Shown: positions 48,275 through 57,295 of the stretch, one piece after another
Layout: each line of letters starts with the position of its first letter
Numbering within the stretch: the first letter of the stretch is position 1
DNA from: G047528255 sp047528255
GTDB taxonomy: Bacteria > Bacteroidota > Bacteroidia > Flavobacteriales > Blattabacteriaceae
Assembly: GCA_047528255.1 (NCBI GenBank)
Contig: CP180024.1
Span: 310,001 to 374,000, forward strand
Reading direction: 5' to 3'
Length of the DNA: 64,000 nucleotides
Translations under genes and position numbers: made by a program
The notes under the pieces: model-generated
Told to the model about the DNA's origin: nothing
The model's input: the letters and a program-made list of their open reading frames with translations, nothing else
The model's database searches: none

Positions 48275-48821
48275 ATGAAAGAGGTCATCCTTTACGATAA
48301 AGTTTTTGTCTCTTTTATTGATCGGATAAAAAACGAAAAAACGTTCAAAAGATGACTTCGGCTATCTACGAAAAATACAAAGGTGTTACGCCAATATTCG
48401 TCGATTTTCTCAATGCGGCGATCCTTTTTTTTAGTGATTTTTTGAAAAACTACCCAGACCAATATGAAATCAAATTCATTCAACTATCCTCCTATCAAGA
48501 TACGAATTTCAGAGGGAAAGTAAATATATATCCGGTTGTTCTATAGATATATATACGGAATATATGTGGTAATCTTTGAAGATATTATAGACACGAGCAA
48601 TACGTTGAAGCATCTCTATGATATGGTTCGTGACCAGTCAATCAACAGTTTTAGAATAGCTATTCTTTTTCTCAAACTCGAAATGTTCAAAGGCTATTTT
48701 CCCTATAAACTTTGTCGGACTAGACATTTCCAATAAATTCATCGTAGGGTACGGGTTGGGCTTTGACAATCTTGGAAGATATTAGCCCGACGTTTATCAA
48801 ATAAAAGAAGAAGTAGTATGA
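48275..48821 (+). pseudogene. hpt: Hypoxanthine phosphoribosyltransferase, frameshifted pseudogene
   Basis: Ordered pieces in different frames match HPRT: MKEVILYDKVFVSFI; YKGVTPIFVDFLNAAILFFSD; IKFIQLSSY; the PRPP motif VVIFEDIIDTSNTL; INSFRIAILFLK; NKFIVGYGLGFDNLGRY, a TAG stop, then PDVYQIKEEVV. At least three frameshifts and one stop make it non-functional. The ancestral stop overlaps the adk ATG (ATGA), so hpt and adk were once translationally coupled, as in other Bacteroidota with hpt-adk-obgE. Confidence 0.88.
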
Positions 48822-49402
48822 TCCATATTATATTATTTGGACCTCCTGGTAGCGGAAAAGGAACCCAAGCTCAACGTATTTCTGAGAAATTCGGATTTAT
48901 TCATCTCTCCACTGGAGAGATGTTTCGAAAAAACGTAGCGGAACAAACAGCATTGGGGATGCTTGCTCAATTATCTATGGATCAGGGACTTCTGGTTCCG
49001 GACGAAGTCACTACGGATATGTTTAAAGAAGAACTCGACAAACATATCGGAGTCAAAGGTTTGATTTACGATGGATATCCGCGTACGGTCAATCAAGCTG
49101 AAGCTTTAGACGATATCCTCAAGGAGCGTTCCTTGGGGCGTGTAGATTTGGCTCTTTTTTTCTCCATAAAAGACGAAATTCTCATTGAACGCCTATCCAA
49201 AAGAGGTAAAACTAGCGGGCGATCAGATGACAGCGATTTGCAGATCATTTGTAATCGGATTGCGGAATATCATAAGAAGACAGAAGCCGTCGTGGGGTAT
49301 TATAAGAAAAAAGGGGGCCTCGTCAAGATTGAAGCCGAAGGAAGTATTACGGAGGTCACTCGACGACTTCAAGACGTCATTTTGAAGCAAACAGAAGCAT
49401 AA
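48818..49402 (+). CDS. adk: Adenylate kinase (short, LID-less type)
   Basis: Adk interconverts AMP, ADP and ATP. The 194-residue protein has the P-loop FGPPGSGKGTQAQ, STGEMFR for AMP binding, YDGYPRTVNQAEAL and the RGKTSGRSDDSD segment in place of the long LID, as expected for the short bacterial type. Its start lies on the overlap with the dead hpt. Translation would once have been coupled to hpt, so expression may now depend on reinitiation or on its own start. Confidence 0.95.
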   Translation: MIHIILFGPPGSGKGTQAQRISEKFGFIHLSTGEMFRKNVAEQTALGMLAQLSMDQGLLVPDEVTTDMFKEELDKHIGVKGLIYDGYPRTVNQAEALDDILKERSLGRVDLALFFSIKDEILIERLSKRGKTSGRSDDSDLQIICNRIAEYHKKTEAVVGYYKKKGGLVKIEAEGSITEVTRRLQDVILKQTEA

Positions 49403-49420
49403 TCCATTTTTTTTCTTTCC

Positions 49421-50422
49421 ATGTCCAAGAAAAATTTCATAGACCATGTCAAGATATATTGCAGGAGCGGTAATGGAGGCGCGGGATCTCTACATTTCCG
49501 TAGAGAAAAATTCATTACCAATGGAGGTCCTGATGGCGGTGACGGAGGCAGAGGTGGCAGCATTATTTTTCAGGGAGACTGTCAGCTTTGGACACTTCTC
49601 CATTTAAAATATCAGAAACATCATAGAGCCGGTCACGGGCGACCAGGAGGTGGAAATCGTCTTACCGGTGCTGACGGAAAAGATCTCATTATTGAAATAC
49701 CCATAGGAACTGTGGTCAAGGATGAAGAAGGCCGAACACTTTTTGAGATTACCGAAGAGGGGCAAGAAAAAGTACTCTTTCGGGGCGGTCAAGGAGGACG
49801 AGGTAATTGGTATTTTAGAAATCCCGTTCATCATACGCCCCGTTATGCGCAGCCCGGAATTAAGGGGAAAGAAAGCTGGATCACTTTAGAATTAAAAGTT
49901 TTAGCTGATGTAGGCCTGGTTGGAGCTCCCAATTCCGGAAAGTCTACGTTGCTTTCTTCGATCACCGCCGCTAAGCCCAAAGTGGCTGATTATGCCTTCA
50001 CTACGCTCACTCCTCATTTGGGCATCGTCCCCTATCGAGACCAAAACTCTTTTGTGATGGCTGATATTCCGGGGCTCATTGAAGGTGCGGCTCAAGGAAA
50101 AGGGTTAGGGTTCCGTTTTCTTCGACACATCGAACGCAATAGTACACTTTTGTTCATGATTCCGGCAGATGTTGAAAATCCTAGAAAAGAATACGACATG
50201 CTGCTACATGAGCTTCGTCAATACAACTCCGATCTGTTGGACAAACAACGTTTTTTGGTAATATCCAAGGCTGATTTGCTCGACTCTTCTTCCCGAAAAA
50301 AGTTTGAAAAAAAGCTACCTCCGGATCAACCTTATATTTTCATCTCTTCCCTCACGAATCAAGGTTTGGGGAAATTAAAAGATGAGCTATGGAAAATCAT
50401 TTACACCCCAATACTTTTTTAA
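49421..50422 (+). CDS. obgE: GTPase Obg (CgtA)
   Basis: Obg is an essential GTPase linked to large ribosomal subunit assembly and stress. The 333-residue protein has the glycine-rich Obg domain (1-158: CRSGNGGAGSLHFRREKF, GGDGGRGGSI, RGGQGGRGNW) and a G domain with G1 GAPNSGKST, G2/G3 FTTLTPHLGIV and DIPGLIEGA, and G4 SKAD. There is no extra C-terminal domain, which is usual in Bacteroidota. It begins 18 bp after adk. Confidence 0.95.
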   Translation: MSKKNFIDHVKIYCRSGNGGAGSLHFRREKFITNGGPDGGDGGRGGSIIFQGDCQLWTLLHLKYQKHHRAGHGRPGGGNRLTGADGKDLIIEIPIGTVVKDEEGRTLFEITEEGQEKVLFRGGQGGRGNWYFRNPVHHTPRYAQPGIKGKESWITLELKVLADVGLVGAPNSGKSTLLSSITAAKPKVADYAFTTLTPHLGIVPYRDQNSFVMADIPGLIEGAAQGKGLGFRFLRHIERNSTLLFMIPADVENPRKEYDMLLHELRQYNSDLLDKQRFLVISKADLLDSSSRKKFEKKLPPDQPYIFISSLTNQGLGKLKDELWKIIYTPILF

Positions 50423-50522
50423 AGAAAGAATATTCCTCTTTCAAAAAACTTACCGAATCCGTTTCGCGTTACGATAAATTGGAATATCTTCCCTACTCGG
50501 GATTTTATCGAGTACATCAATC
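50389..50522 (+). pseudogene. Truncated 5' remnant of an unknown gene after obgE
   Basis: An ATG inside the obgE end opens a frame with ENHLHPNTFLKKEYSSF and then YDKLEYLPYSGFYRVHQS, which is cut by the IS end at 50523. It looks like a genuine gene start overlapping obgE, but the family is not recognised. Confidence 0.4.
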
Positions 50523-50604
50523 GAGACTATTGTGTTAAGGTGGATTACGTTTATTCAGCCATCCTATATGGATTTAGTTGGAGAAGATGTAGAGAGAAGG
50601 TTGC
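50523..50604 (-). mobile_element. IS5-like element, 3'-end stub (minus)
   Basis: This 82 bp stub starts GAGACTATTGTGTTAAGG and ends where a plus copy starts. No other part of this copy is found after the plus copy. Confidence 0.8.
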
Positions 50605-51875
50605 GAGAATATTGCATGTGAAAAGGAGGTTAAAATATTTGTAAATCAATATTTTATTCGTTTATTTGGAGTAGAAAATAAAAAAAATAGATCTATGCTC
50701 AGAAGCACCGCACAAATAATCTTTAGTGAACTATATATGAAACGTTCTACCAGAAGGAGTGAGTTTTTTCAAAAGGTTAAACACCTTGATCCACTGGGAA
50801 GGGATGGAGAAAGAAATAAGAAAAATATATCAAAAAAAATAGAGAATAAAAGAACAACTTGCTTACAGTGGAATATCGTTATTTAAGATGATACTTTTAA
50901 TAAAACGTATAATATACAGTGATTTAGAAGCGTAAAAATTGGTAAAAAAGGCCTTGAGTTGCATGCGATTTTGTGGTTTTCTATTGGAAGATCAGATCCC
51001 AGATCATACGACTCTATGCAGATCATTCGCAATGAAATAGTAGCTAAAAAGGCATATGAGTGTTTACTTAAAAAGATCAATAACGAATTAGGAAAGTATC
51101 AGGGGCGATAGTTAAAACAGGAGTGATAGTAGATTTCAGTATTACACTGAATTCCTTTGCTCCCAAGAGAGATCCTACCTACGTAGTGGAGGATTGAAAT
51201 GAAGTGGGGGAAAGCAAATTAGTCAAAGAAAAGAAAGGGTAAAAAAAGAGACTTAATAAGGAGTAGAACTCAAGGAAAATGACTCAAGAAATCAGGTAAA
51301 CTCTACTACGGATACAAGAAGCACATAGGGCGGGATAAAAATGAAATAAGACTAGCATTACATAGGGNAGCAACTAATGAGTATGATAGTAGAGGGCTAA
51401 AGCAATTAATAAGAAAACTACGATATAACCCATAGAAGTATATGCAGACAAAGGTTAGAAAGTGCAAGCCAACGTGGCTTACTTTCATAGTTGAGGAATC
51501 AAAGACCGTATACAGAAGAAAGCCTATAGGAACCGTCCCTTAAGTAGGATAGCTATATTATTCAATAAATTAGTAAGTAAAAACAGATGGGGGAGTAGCG
51601 TTTATTTTTGGAACTATAGAGCGTTGGTTTAGATCAGGAAAGGCTCGTTACAAAGAATTACCGCGTGTGCAAACCAGCATCCATATGTAGGATATGGAGC
51701 ATAATTTATATCATGCTCTTAGGCTATTATAAGATTTTCATAAACAGATATAATTAATTATTATTATAATTAATAATATTCCGAATACGATGTAAAAGAC
51801 TAAATATCCATCGTCTCTAACGAAACCCACTTATGGGGTTGAATAAACGTAATCCAATTTAATAACAATGGTCTC
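50605..51875 (+). mobile_element. IS5-like element, full-length but inactive (plus)
   Basis: The copy is 1271 bp from GAGAATATTGCATGTG to AATAACAATGGTCTC. The transposase start (MLRSTAQIIFSELYMKRS, 50695) is well preserved, but frameshifts and stops follow. It contains the ambiguous base at 51368. Its right end is 28 bp before the acyltransferase start and supplies an in-frame ATG to it. Confidence 0.88.
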
Positions 51876-51903
51876 GCTATTTTTGTCCTATCCATACGAA
51901 TCA

Positions 51904-52773
51904 ATGCGTAAAATCGGCTATTTTGTCATCAAATGGACTTCATTGTTGCCTCTACCGACGCTTTACATCTTTTCGGATATCTTATTTTTTTTATTAAGGC
52001 ATTTGATCCGATACCGGAAAAAAGTTGTGTGCCAAAATCTCAAGAACGCTTTTCCTGATCTTTCCGATCAAGAGATCAACATCATCTCTAAGAGGTTTTA
52101 TCGAAATCTTTCCGATTATATCGTCGAAACGATCAAAAGTTTTAGCATACATTATGACTCGTTGAAGCGGCGTACGGAATACGAAGGAATGGAATTTTTT
52201 GAGGGCTATAAAAAGGAAGGGAAAAACGTGATGATCCTCATCGGGCATATTTTCAATTGGGAATGGTTTTTTTCTTTGGGACCAAAATTGCCACAAGCGC
52301 ATTCGTATGCAGTCTTCAAACCAGTGCGCAATGCTTTTTTCAACGAGAGAATTTTAGAGATACGGTCTCGTTTTGACGCGATCAACATTCCCATGGAACA
52401 AGCCGCCAGAGAGATCATGCGAATCCCCAACGACGGACAGCATGCTTTTTTGGTATTGGGTGATCAAAGTCCTCGTATCGATCAGATTTATTACAACTTA
52501 CTTTTTTTTCAACAAGATACCGCTGTATATCAAGGGTTTGATAAGATAGCGAAGAAGAAAAATATGGGCGTTCTTTATGGTTACGTCATCAAAACCGGAA
52601 GGGGACAATACAAAATTTCTTTCGTCCCGATAAAGCCTTCCGGAAAGTTTTTCGGTGAACATGAGATCGTCAAAAGGTTCTTTTCCCTATTGGAAGAAAA
52701 CATACGAGAACAACCTGATAATTGGCTTTGGAGTCATAAACGATGGAAACATAAAAAAGGAGTTCACTTTTAA
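51904..52773 (+). CDS. Lysophospholipid/lipid A acyltransferase (HtrB/LpxL-like)
   Basis: The 289-residue protein begins with a membrane segment (about 10-35), then the LpxL/M fold: NLKNAFPDLSDQEINIISKRFYRNLSDY, the catalytic HxxxxD-like region ILIGHIFNWEW, AVFKPVRNAFFNERI, LVLGDQSPR and the end DNWLWSHKRWKHK. HtrB-type enzymes add secondary acyl chains to lipid A. I start at MRKIGYFVI; the frame is also open from an ATG at 51868 inside the IS terminus, which would add 12 residues. A glycosyltransferase gene followed it but is now dead. Confidence 0.88.
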   Translation: MRKIGYFVIKWTSLLPLPTLYIFSDILFFLLRHLIRYRKKVVCQNLKNAFPDLSDQEINIISKRFYRNLSDYIVETIKSFSIHYDSLKRRTEYEGMEFFEGYKKEGKNVMILIGHIFNWEWFFSLGPKLPQAHSYAVFKPVRNAFFNERILEIRSRFDAINIPMEQAAREIMRIPNDGQHAFLVLGDQSPRIDQIYYNLLFFQQDTAVYQGFDKIAKKKNMGVLYGYVIKTGRGQYKISFVPIKPSGKFFGEHEIVKRFFSLLEENIREQPDNWLWSHKRWKHKKGVHF

Positions 52774-52774
52774 A

Positions 52775-53102
52775 AGTAGACGTAGTTTTCTTGAATTGGA
52801 ATGGGCGAAGTCGGATTAAACAGTTTTTAGCCAAGGTGGAAGAATTAAGCACCAATGCAGACATTGATCTTATCGATAACGATTCTGATGACTATTCGAT
52901 CCTTTACATTGAAAGGTACACCCGGGAATAAAGATCATCCGAAACGGGGAATATTACGGACCTCAAAGAGATACAACGAAGGCCTGATGGAATAAAGATA
53001 GATATTTATTGCTTGTTCAGCTCTGATGTATAGGTAACTGAATACTGGCTAAAATCGTCATCAAAATCTTTTCAAAAGATCCTGAAATAGAGGTAATACA
53101 AC
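52775..53102 (+). pseudogene. Family 2 glycosyltransferase, truncated and stopped
   Basis: The reading VDVVFLNWNGRSRIKQFL, then ADIDLIDNDSDDYSILYI, a stop, then KIDIYCLFSSDV (normally DIYCLLNSDVEV), a stop, and DPEIEVIQ matches the N-terminal GT2 fold with its NWNG and xDNxS motifs. The start codon is not clear, there are internal stops, and the gene is cut by the IS at 53103. It probably belonged with the acyltransferase in an envelope-glycolipid operon. Confidence 0.8.
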
Positions 53103-53135
53103 GAGAAGGTTGCATTAGATAAGGGTGCTAAAATG

Positions 53136-53167
53136 TTTGTAAATCAATATATTCTTTCGTATATTTG
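53136..53167 (+). promoter_or_regulatory. Bacteroidota-type promoter inside the IS
   Basis: TTTG (53136-53139), 20 bp, then TATATTTG (53160-53167): a full match to the Bacteroidota -33/-7 pattern TTTG-N(17-23)-TAnnTTTG. It lies 28 bp upstream of the transposase ATG at 53196. The same arrangement is present, with point changes, in the other copies. Confidence 0.65.
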
Positions 53168-53381
53168 GAATACAAAATAAAAAAATTTGGATCTATGCTC
53201 AGAAGCACCGTAAAACTACGCTTTAGTCAACTATATATGGAATGTTCTACCAGAAGGAGTGAGTTTTTTCAAAAGGTTAATCACCTTGATTCACTGGGAA
53301 GGAATGGAAAAAAAATAAGAAAAATATATCAAAAACGCCAGGGAATAAAAGGCTAACCTGCTTACAGTGGAATATATTTAT

Positions 53382-54657
53382 GAGACCATTGTATTAATGG
53401 TGTATTACGTTTTTCAGCCATCCTAGATGAGCTTCTTTAGAAGAAATGAAAGATTTAGTCTTTTACATTGTATTCGAAATAAGCTGATTATAAGTTAATT
53501 AAATATATCTATTTTTATGGACAGCGCATAATAATTTCGGGGGAACGATACAAGTTATGAGCCATAGCCTCCATAAGAGGCTGGGCATGCATACGAGCTA
53601 ATTCTTTGTAAGGAGCCTTTCCTCACCCAAACCAACGTTTTATATTGTCAAAAGTACGTTCTATTACCTATCGGTTTTTACTCACTAATTTGTTGAAAAA
53701 TATAGCTATCCTTAGCTTAAGGAATGGTTCCTATAGGCTTTCTTCTGTATACGGTATTTTATGCCTCGACTATGAAAGTAAGACACGTTGGCTGAAACTT
53801 GGTAACCTTTTTCTACATATAACTTCTCTGGGTTTATATCCTAGTTTTCTTATTAATGGCTTTAGCCCTATACTATCATGTTTATTGGCTGCTACGCTAT
53901 GTAAAGCGTAGTATTATTCCATTTTTATCCCCCCTTATGGCTTCTTGTATTCGTAGTAGAGTTTACCTGATTTCTTGAGCCATTTTCCTTGAGTCTCTAC
54001 TCCTGATTAAGTCTCTTTTTACGCTTTCTTTTCTTTGACTGATTTGCTTTTGCCCCTCTTTCTTCCGATCCTCCACTACGTAGGTAGGAGCTTTTCCCTT
54101 GGGAGCAAAGGGATTCACTGCAATACTGGCATCTACTATCACTTTTTTTTTAACTATTGCCTGATGCTTTTCTAATTCCTTATTAGAATCTTTTTCAGTA
54201 AACGCTCATATACCTTTTTGGCTACTATTTCATTGCGAAATTTGCATAGAATCGTATGATTTGGGATTTGATCTTCCAATCGAACACCATAAAAGCACAT
54301 GCAGCTCAAAGATTTTTTCACCAATTCTTCCGTTACTACCTCACTGAGGTCATACCAATCACTCAAAATCATCATCTTAAATAACGATATTCCACTGTAA
54401 GCAGGTTGGAATTTTATTCCCTGGCCTTTTTGATATATTTTTCTTATTTATTTTTCCATCTCTTCCCACTAGATCAAGGCGTTTAAACTTTAAAAAAACT
54501 CATTCCTTCTGGTAGAACGTTCCATATATAGTTCACTAAAGCTTATTTGTGCAGTGCTTCTGAGCATAGAGCCTAATTTTTTATTTCATACTCCAAATAT
54601 ACGAAATAATATATTGATTTACAAACATTTTAAGCTTTTTCTCCCATGCAATGTTTC
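53382..54657 (-). mobile_element. IS5-like element, full-length but inactive (minus), nested
   Basis: The copy is 1276 bp, from GAGACCATTGTATTAATGG to CCCATGCAATGTTTC, inserted cleanly in another copy. The best open part is 54172-54375 on the minus strand. All catalytic regions are separated by frameshifts. Confidence 0.88.
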
Positions 54658-55649
54658 GTTATTTAAGATGATGCTTTTGAGTGACTGGTATGATCTCAGT
54701 GAGATAGTAACGGAAAAATTGGTAAAAGATTCCATAGACGGCATGCCCTTTTTTGTCTTCCGATTGGAAGATGAGACCCCATATCATACGATCTCTATGT
54801 AGATTTCACAATGAAATAGTCGCTAAAAAGGCATACAATCGCTTACTGAAAAAGATCAATAAGGAATTAGAAAAGCATCAGGCGATAGTTAAAATAGGGT
54901 GATAGTAGATGACAATATTACAGTGAGGCCCCTTTTCTTCCAAGGGAGCTCCTATCTACGTAATGGAGAATCGGAAGGATGAGAGGAAAAAGCAAATCAA
55001 TCAACGAAAAGCAAGGGTAAAAAAAGAGACTCAATCAGACGTAGAAACTCAAGGAAAATAGCTCAAGAAATCAGGTAAATCCTGCTATGGATATAAGAAG
55101 CATATAGGGGGGGGTGAAATGATACTAGCAAATAGATAGCGTAGCAGCTAATGACATGATAGTAGTGGGCTAAAGCCTTTAATAAGAAAACTAGGATATA
55201 AACCCAGAGAAGTATTTGCAGACAAAGATTATCAAGGGCTAACCAATGTGTTTTACTCATAGTTGAGGCATCAAAGATCGTATACAGAAGAAAGCCTATA
55301 GCAATCGGCCCTTAAGGAGGGAACTATATTATTCAACAAATTAGTGAGTAAAACCTGATGGATAGTAGAACGTACTTTTGGAAGTATAAAGCGTTGGTTT
55401 GGATCAGGAAAGGCTCGTTATAAAGGATTAGTTCGTGTACAGACCCAGCCTCTTATGTAGACTATGGCTCATAATTTTTATCGTGCTCTGGCATTATTAT
55501 GCGCTGTCCATAAAAATAGATATAATTAATTAATTTATAATCAATAGTATTTCGAATACAATGTGAAAGACTAAATCGTTAGATTGTTCTCTAACGAAAT
55601 CTATCTAGGAGGCTGAATAAACGTAATACACTATTAACAAAATGGTCTC

Positions 55650-55901
55650 TTGGTGTTTATCATGTCGATATAAGAAGAATTAGTCCTGATATTTTGATTT
55701 CGTTATTGAATAACCCTCTTTGGGTGGGTTGATCCTTTCTGACAATAGCCTTTGGTTGGGAAAGGTGCTTGAGCGTGCAGATACCAATGGTAAGTATAAC
55801 TTTTCGATGTAGTCGTACAATGAAGAACTTCAGAAAGTCCTCGGGTAGAGACTGTCATGTTGCCCATCTGTGATGGACTGACGTTCTCTCGAATAAAGTG
55901 A
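55650..55901 (+). pseudogene. SAM-dependent O-methyltransferase (family 3), C-terminal remnant
   Basis: GLILSDNSLWLGKVLERA is the GG.IL.DNvLW.GkV block of the family. A stop follows, then YNEELQKVL, and then, in another frame, VETVMLPICDGLTFSRIK (normally lPi.DGl) and a stop codon. The N-terminal SAM-binding half is gone, replaced by the IS end at 55649. Confidence 0.72.
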
Positions 55902-55987
55902 CTTTTTAATTGAATAATTAAGGGAATAGGCTAGACTACCTGCTAAAGTGAAATATCTCATAACTTTAACGCTTTAAAATTTTCGAC

Positions 55988-57295
55988 ATGAATATTCCTG
56001 CCAGAAGTTTGAAGAGAGTAGTGATTATCGGTGCGGGATTTGGAGGGCTACAGGTGGCTAAACGTCTCGACAGAGAGAAGTTTCAGGTAGTGCTTATCGA
56101 TAGGAACAATTATCATACTTTTCAGCCTTTACTTTATCAGGTAGCTACTGCGGGTTTGGAACCAGATTCCATTGCTCATGCGGTGCGAACCATCATCAAG
56201 AAAACCGAGAATTTCTTTTTCCGATTAGCCGATGTCTGTCATATAGATCCGAATCAGCGAAAGATTTTTGCTGATATTGGGGAGCTTTCTTATGATTATT
56301 TGATCTTAGCTACGGGGTCAAAAACAAATTATTTCGGCAACAAGCGTATTGAGCATTTTGCCATGCCGATGAAGTCGGTTACTGAGGCGTTGGATTTGCG
56401 AAGTTGTATTTTGCAAAGCTTTGAAACGGCTTTGCTTACGGCTGACCTCAAGCAGCGCGAACGGTTGATGACTTTTGTCATTGTGGGAGGCGGCCCTACG
56501 GGGGTGGAGTTGGCCGGAGCTTTCGCTGAACTCAAAAGGCATGTGTTGCCGAATGATTATCCTGATTTGGACATTCGGAAAATGAACATTCACTTGATAC
56601 AGGCAGCTCCTCGTTTGTTGGATGGCATGTCTGAAGAATCAGCTAAAATAGCCTTGAAAGACCTTCAGGATATGGGAGTCAACGTTTGGTTGAACGATCC
56701 CGTAAAAGATTACGATGGAGAAGTTGTTTATATGAAAAAGGCTCACTTGGAGTCTTCCAATGTCATATGGGCTGCGGGGGTGCAGGGGGCTTTGATCGAG
56801 GGTTTTGACAAACAAGCCGTAGAGCGTGGAAGATTTCTAGTTGACGGTTGCAATCGAGTGCAGGGATATGAAGAAGTTTTTGCTATTGGTGATGTAGCAT
56901 TAATGAAGAACGGAAAGCGGTATCCTCATGGCCATCCTATGTCGGCACAGCCAGCTGTACAACAAGGTGTTTGTCTGGCAAAAAACCTCAACCGTTTGGT
57001 AAGGGGGTGGAAAATGAAGATTTTCAAATATAAAAACTTAGGATCGATGGCTACTATCGGAAGGAATAAGGCTGTCTGTGATTTGCCTTGGTTTAAGTTG
57101 AGGGGCTTCACTGCTTGGTTGGTGTGGATGTTTATTCATTTGGTAAACCTGGTGGGTTTTCGAAATCGCGTGATTGCTCTGATGAATTGGGTAATCCAGT
57201 ATTTTCAGTACAATAAAAGTGTGCGTTTGATCATCCGTCCGTATTCTCGTCCCGAGAAAAAAAACACCGAAATTTCAGCGGAAACAAAGTTGTGA
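55988..57295 (+). CDS. ndh: Type II NADH:quinone oxidoreductase (NDH-2)
   Basis: NDH-2 passes electrons from NADH to quinone without pumping ions. The 435-residue protein has the FAD motif VIIGAGFGGLQVAKRL (about 12-27), NYHTFQPLLYQVATAGLEP, the NAD motif FVIVGGGPTGVELAGAF, the second FAD block VFAIGDVA and the quinone-side AQPAVQQG. The C-terminal part has hydrophobic helices for membrane contact (WLVWMFIHLVNLVGFRNRV). Its 3' end overlaps the opposite-strand menF end by 21 bp. Menaquinone, made through the MenF step, would be its acceptor. Confidence 0.93.
   Translation: MNIPARSLKRVVIIGAGFGGLQVAKRLDREKFQVVLIDRNNYHTFQPLLYQVATAGLEPDSIAHAVRTIIKKTENFFFRLADVCHIDPNQRKIFADIGELSYDYLILATGSKTNYFGNKRIEHFAMPMKSVTEALDLRSCILQSFETALLTADLKQRERLMTFVIVGGGPTGVELAGAFAELKRHVLPNDYPDLDIRKMNIHLIQAAPRLLDGMSEESAKIALKDLQDMGVNVWLNDPVKDYDGEVVYMKKAHLESSNVIWAAGVQGALIEGFDKQAVERGRFLVDGCNRVQGYEEVFAIGDVALMKNGKRYPHGHPMSAQPAVQQGVCLAKNLNRLVRGWKMKIFKYKNLGSMATIGRNKAVCDLPWFKLRGFTAWLVWMFIHLVNLVGFRNRVIALMNWVIQYFQYNKSVRLIIRPYSRPEKKNTEISAETKL

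Larger units (their letters stand above)
53103..55649 (+). mobile_element. IS5-like element (plus), split by an inserted copy
   Basis: The left part 53103-53381 starts GAGAAGGTTGCATTAG. The right part 54658-55649 resumes at GTTATTTAAGATG and ends ACAAAATGGTCTC. The split is clean: TTAT stands on both sides of the inner copy, the best trace of a target duplication in this window. The transposase has many frameshifts. Confidence 0.88.
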
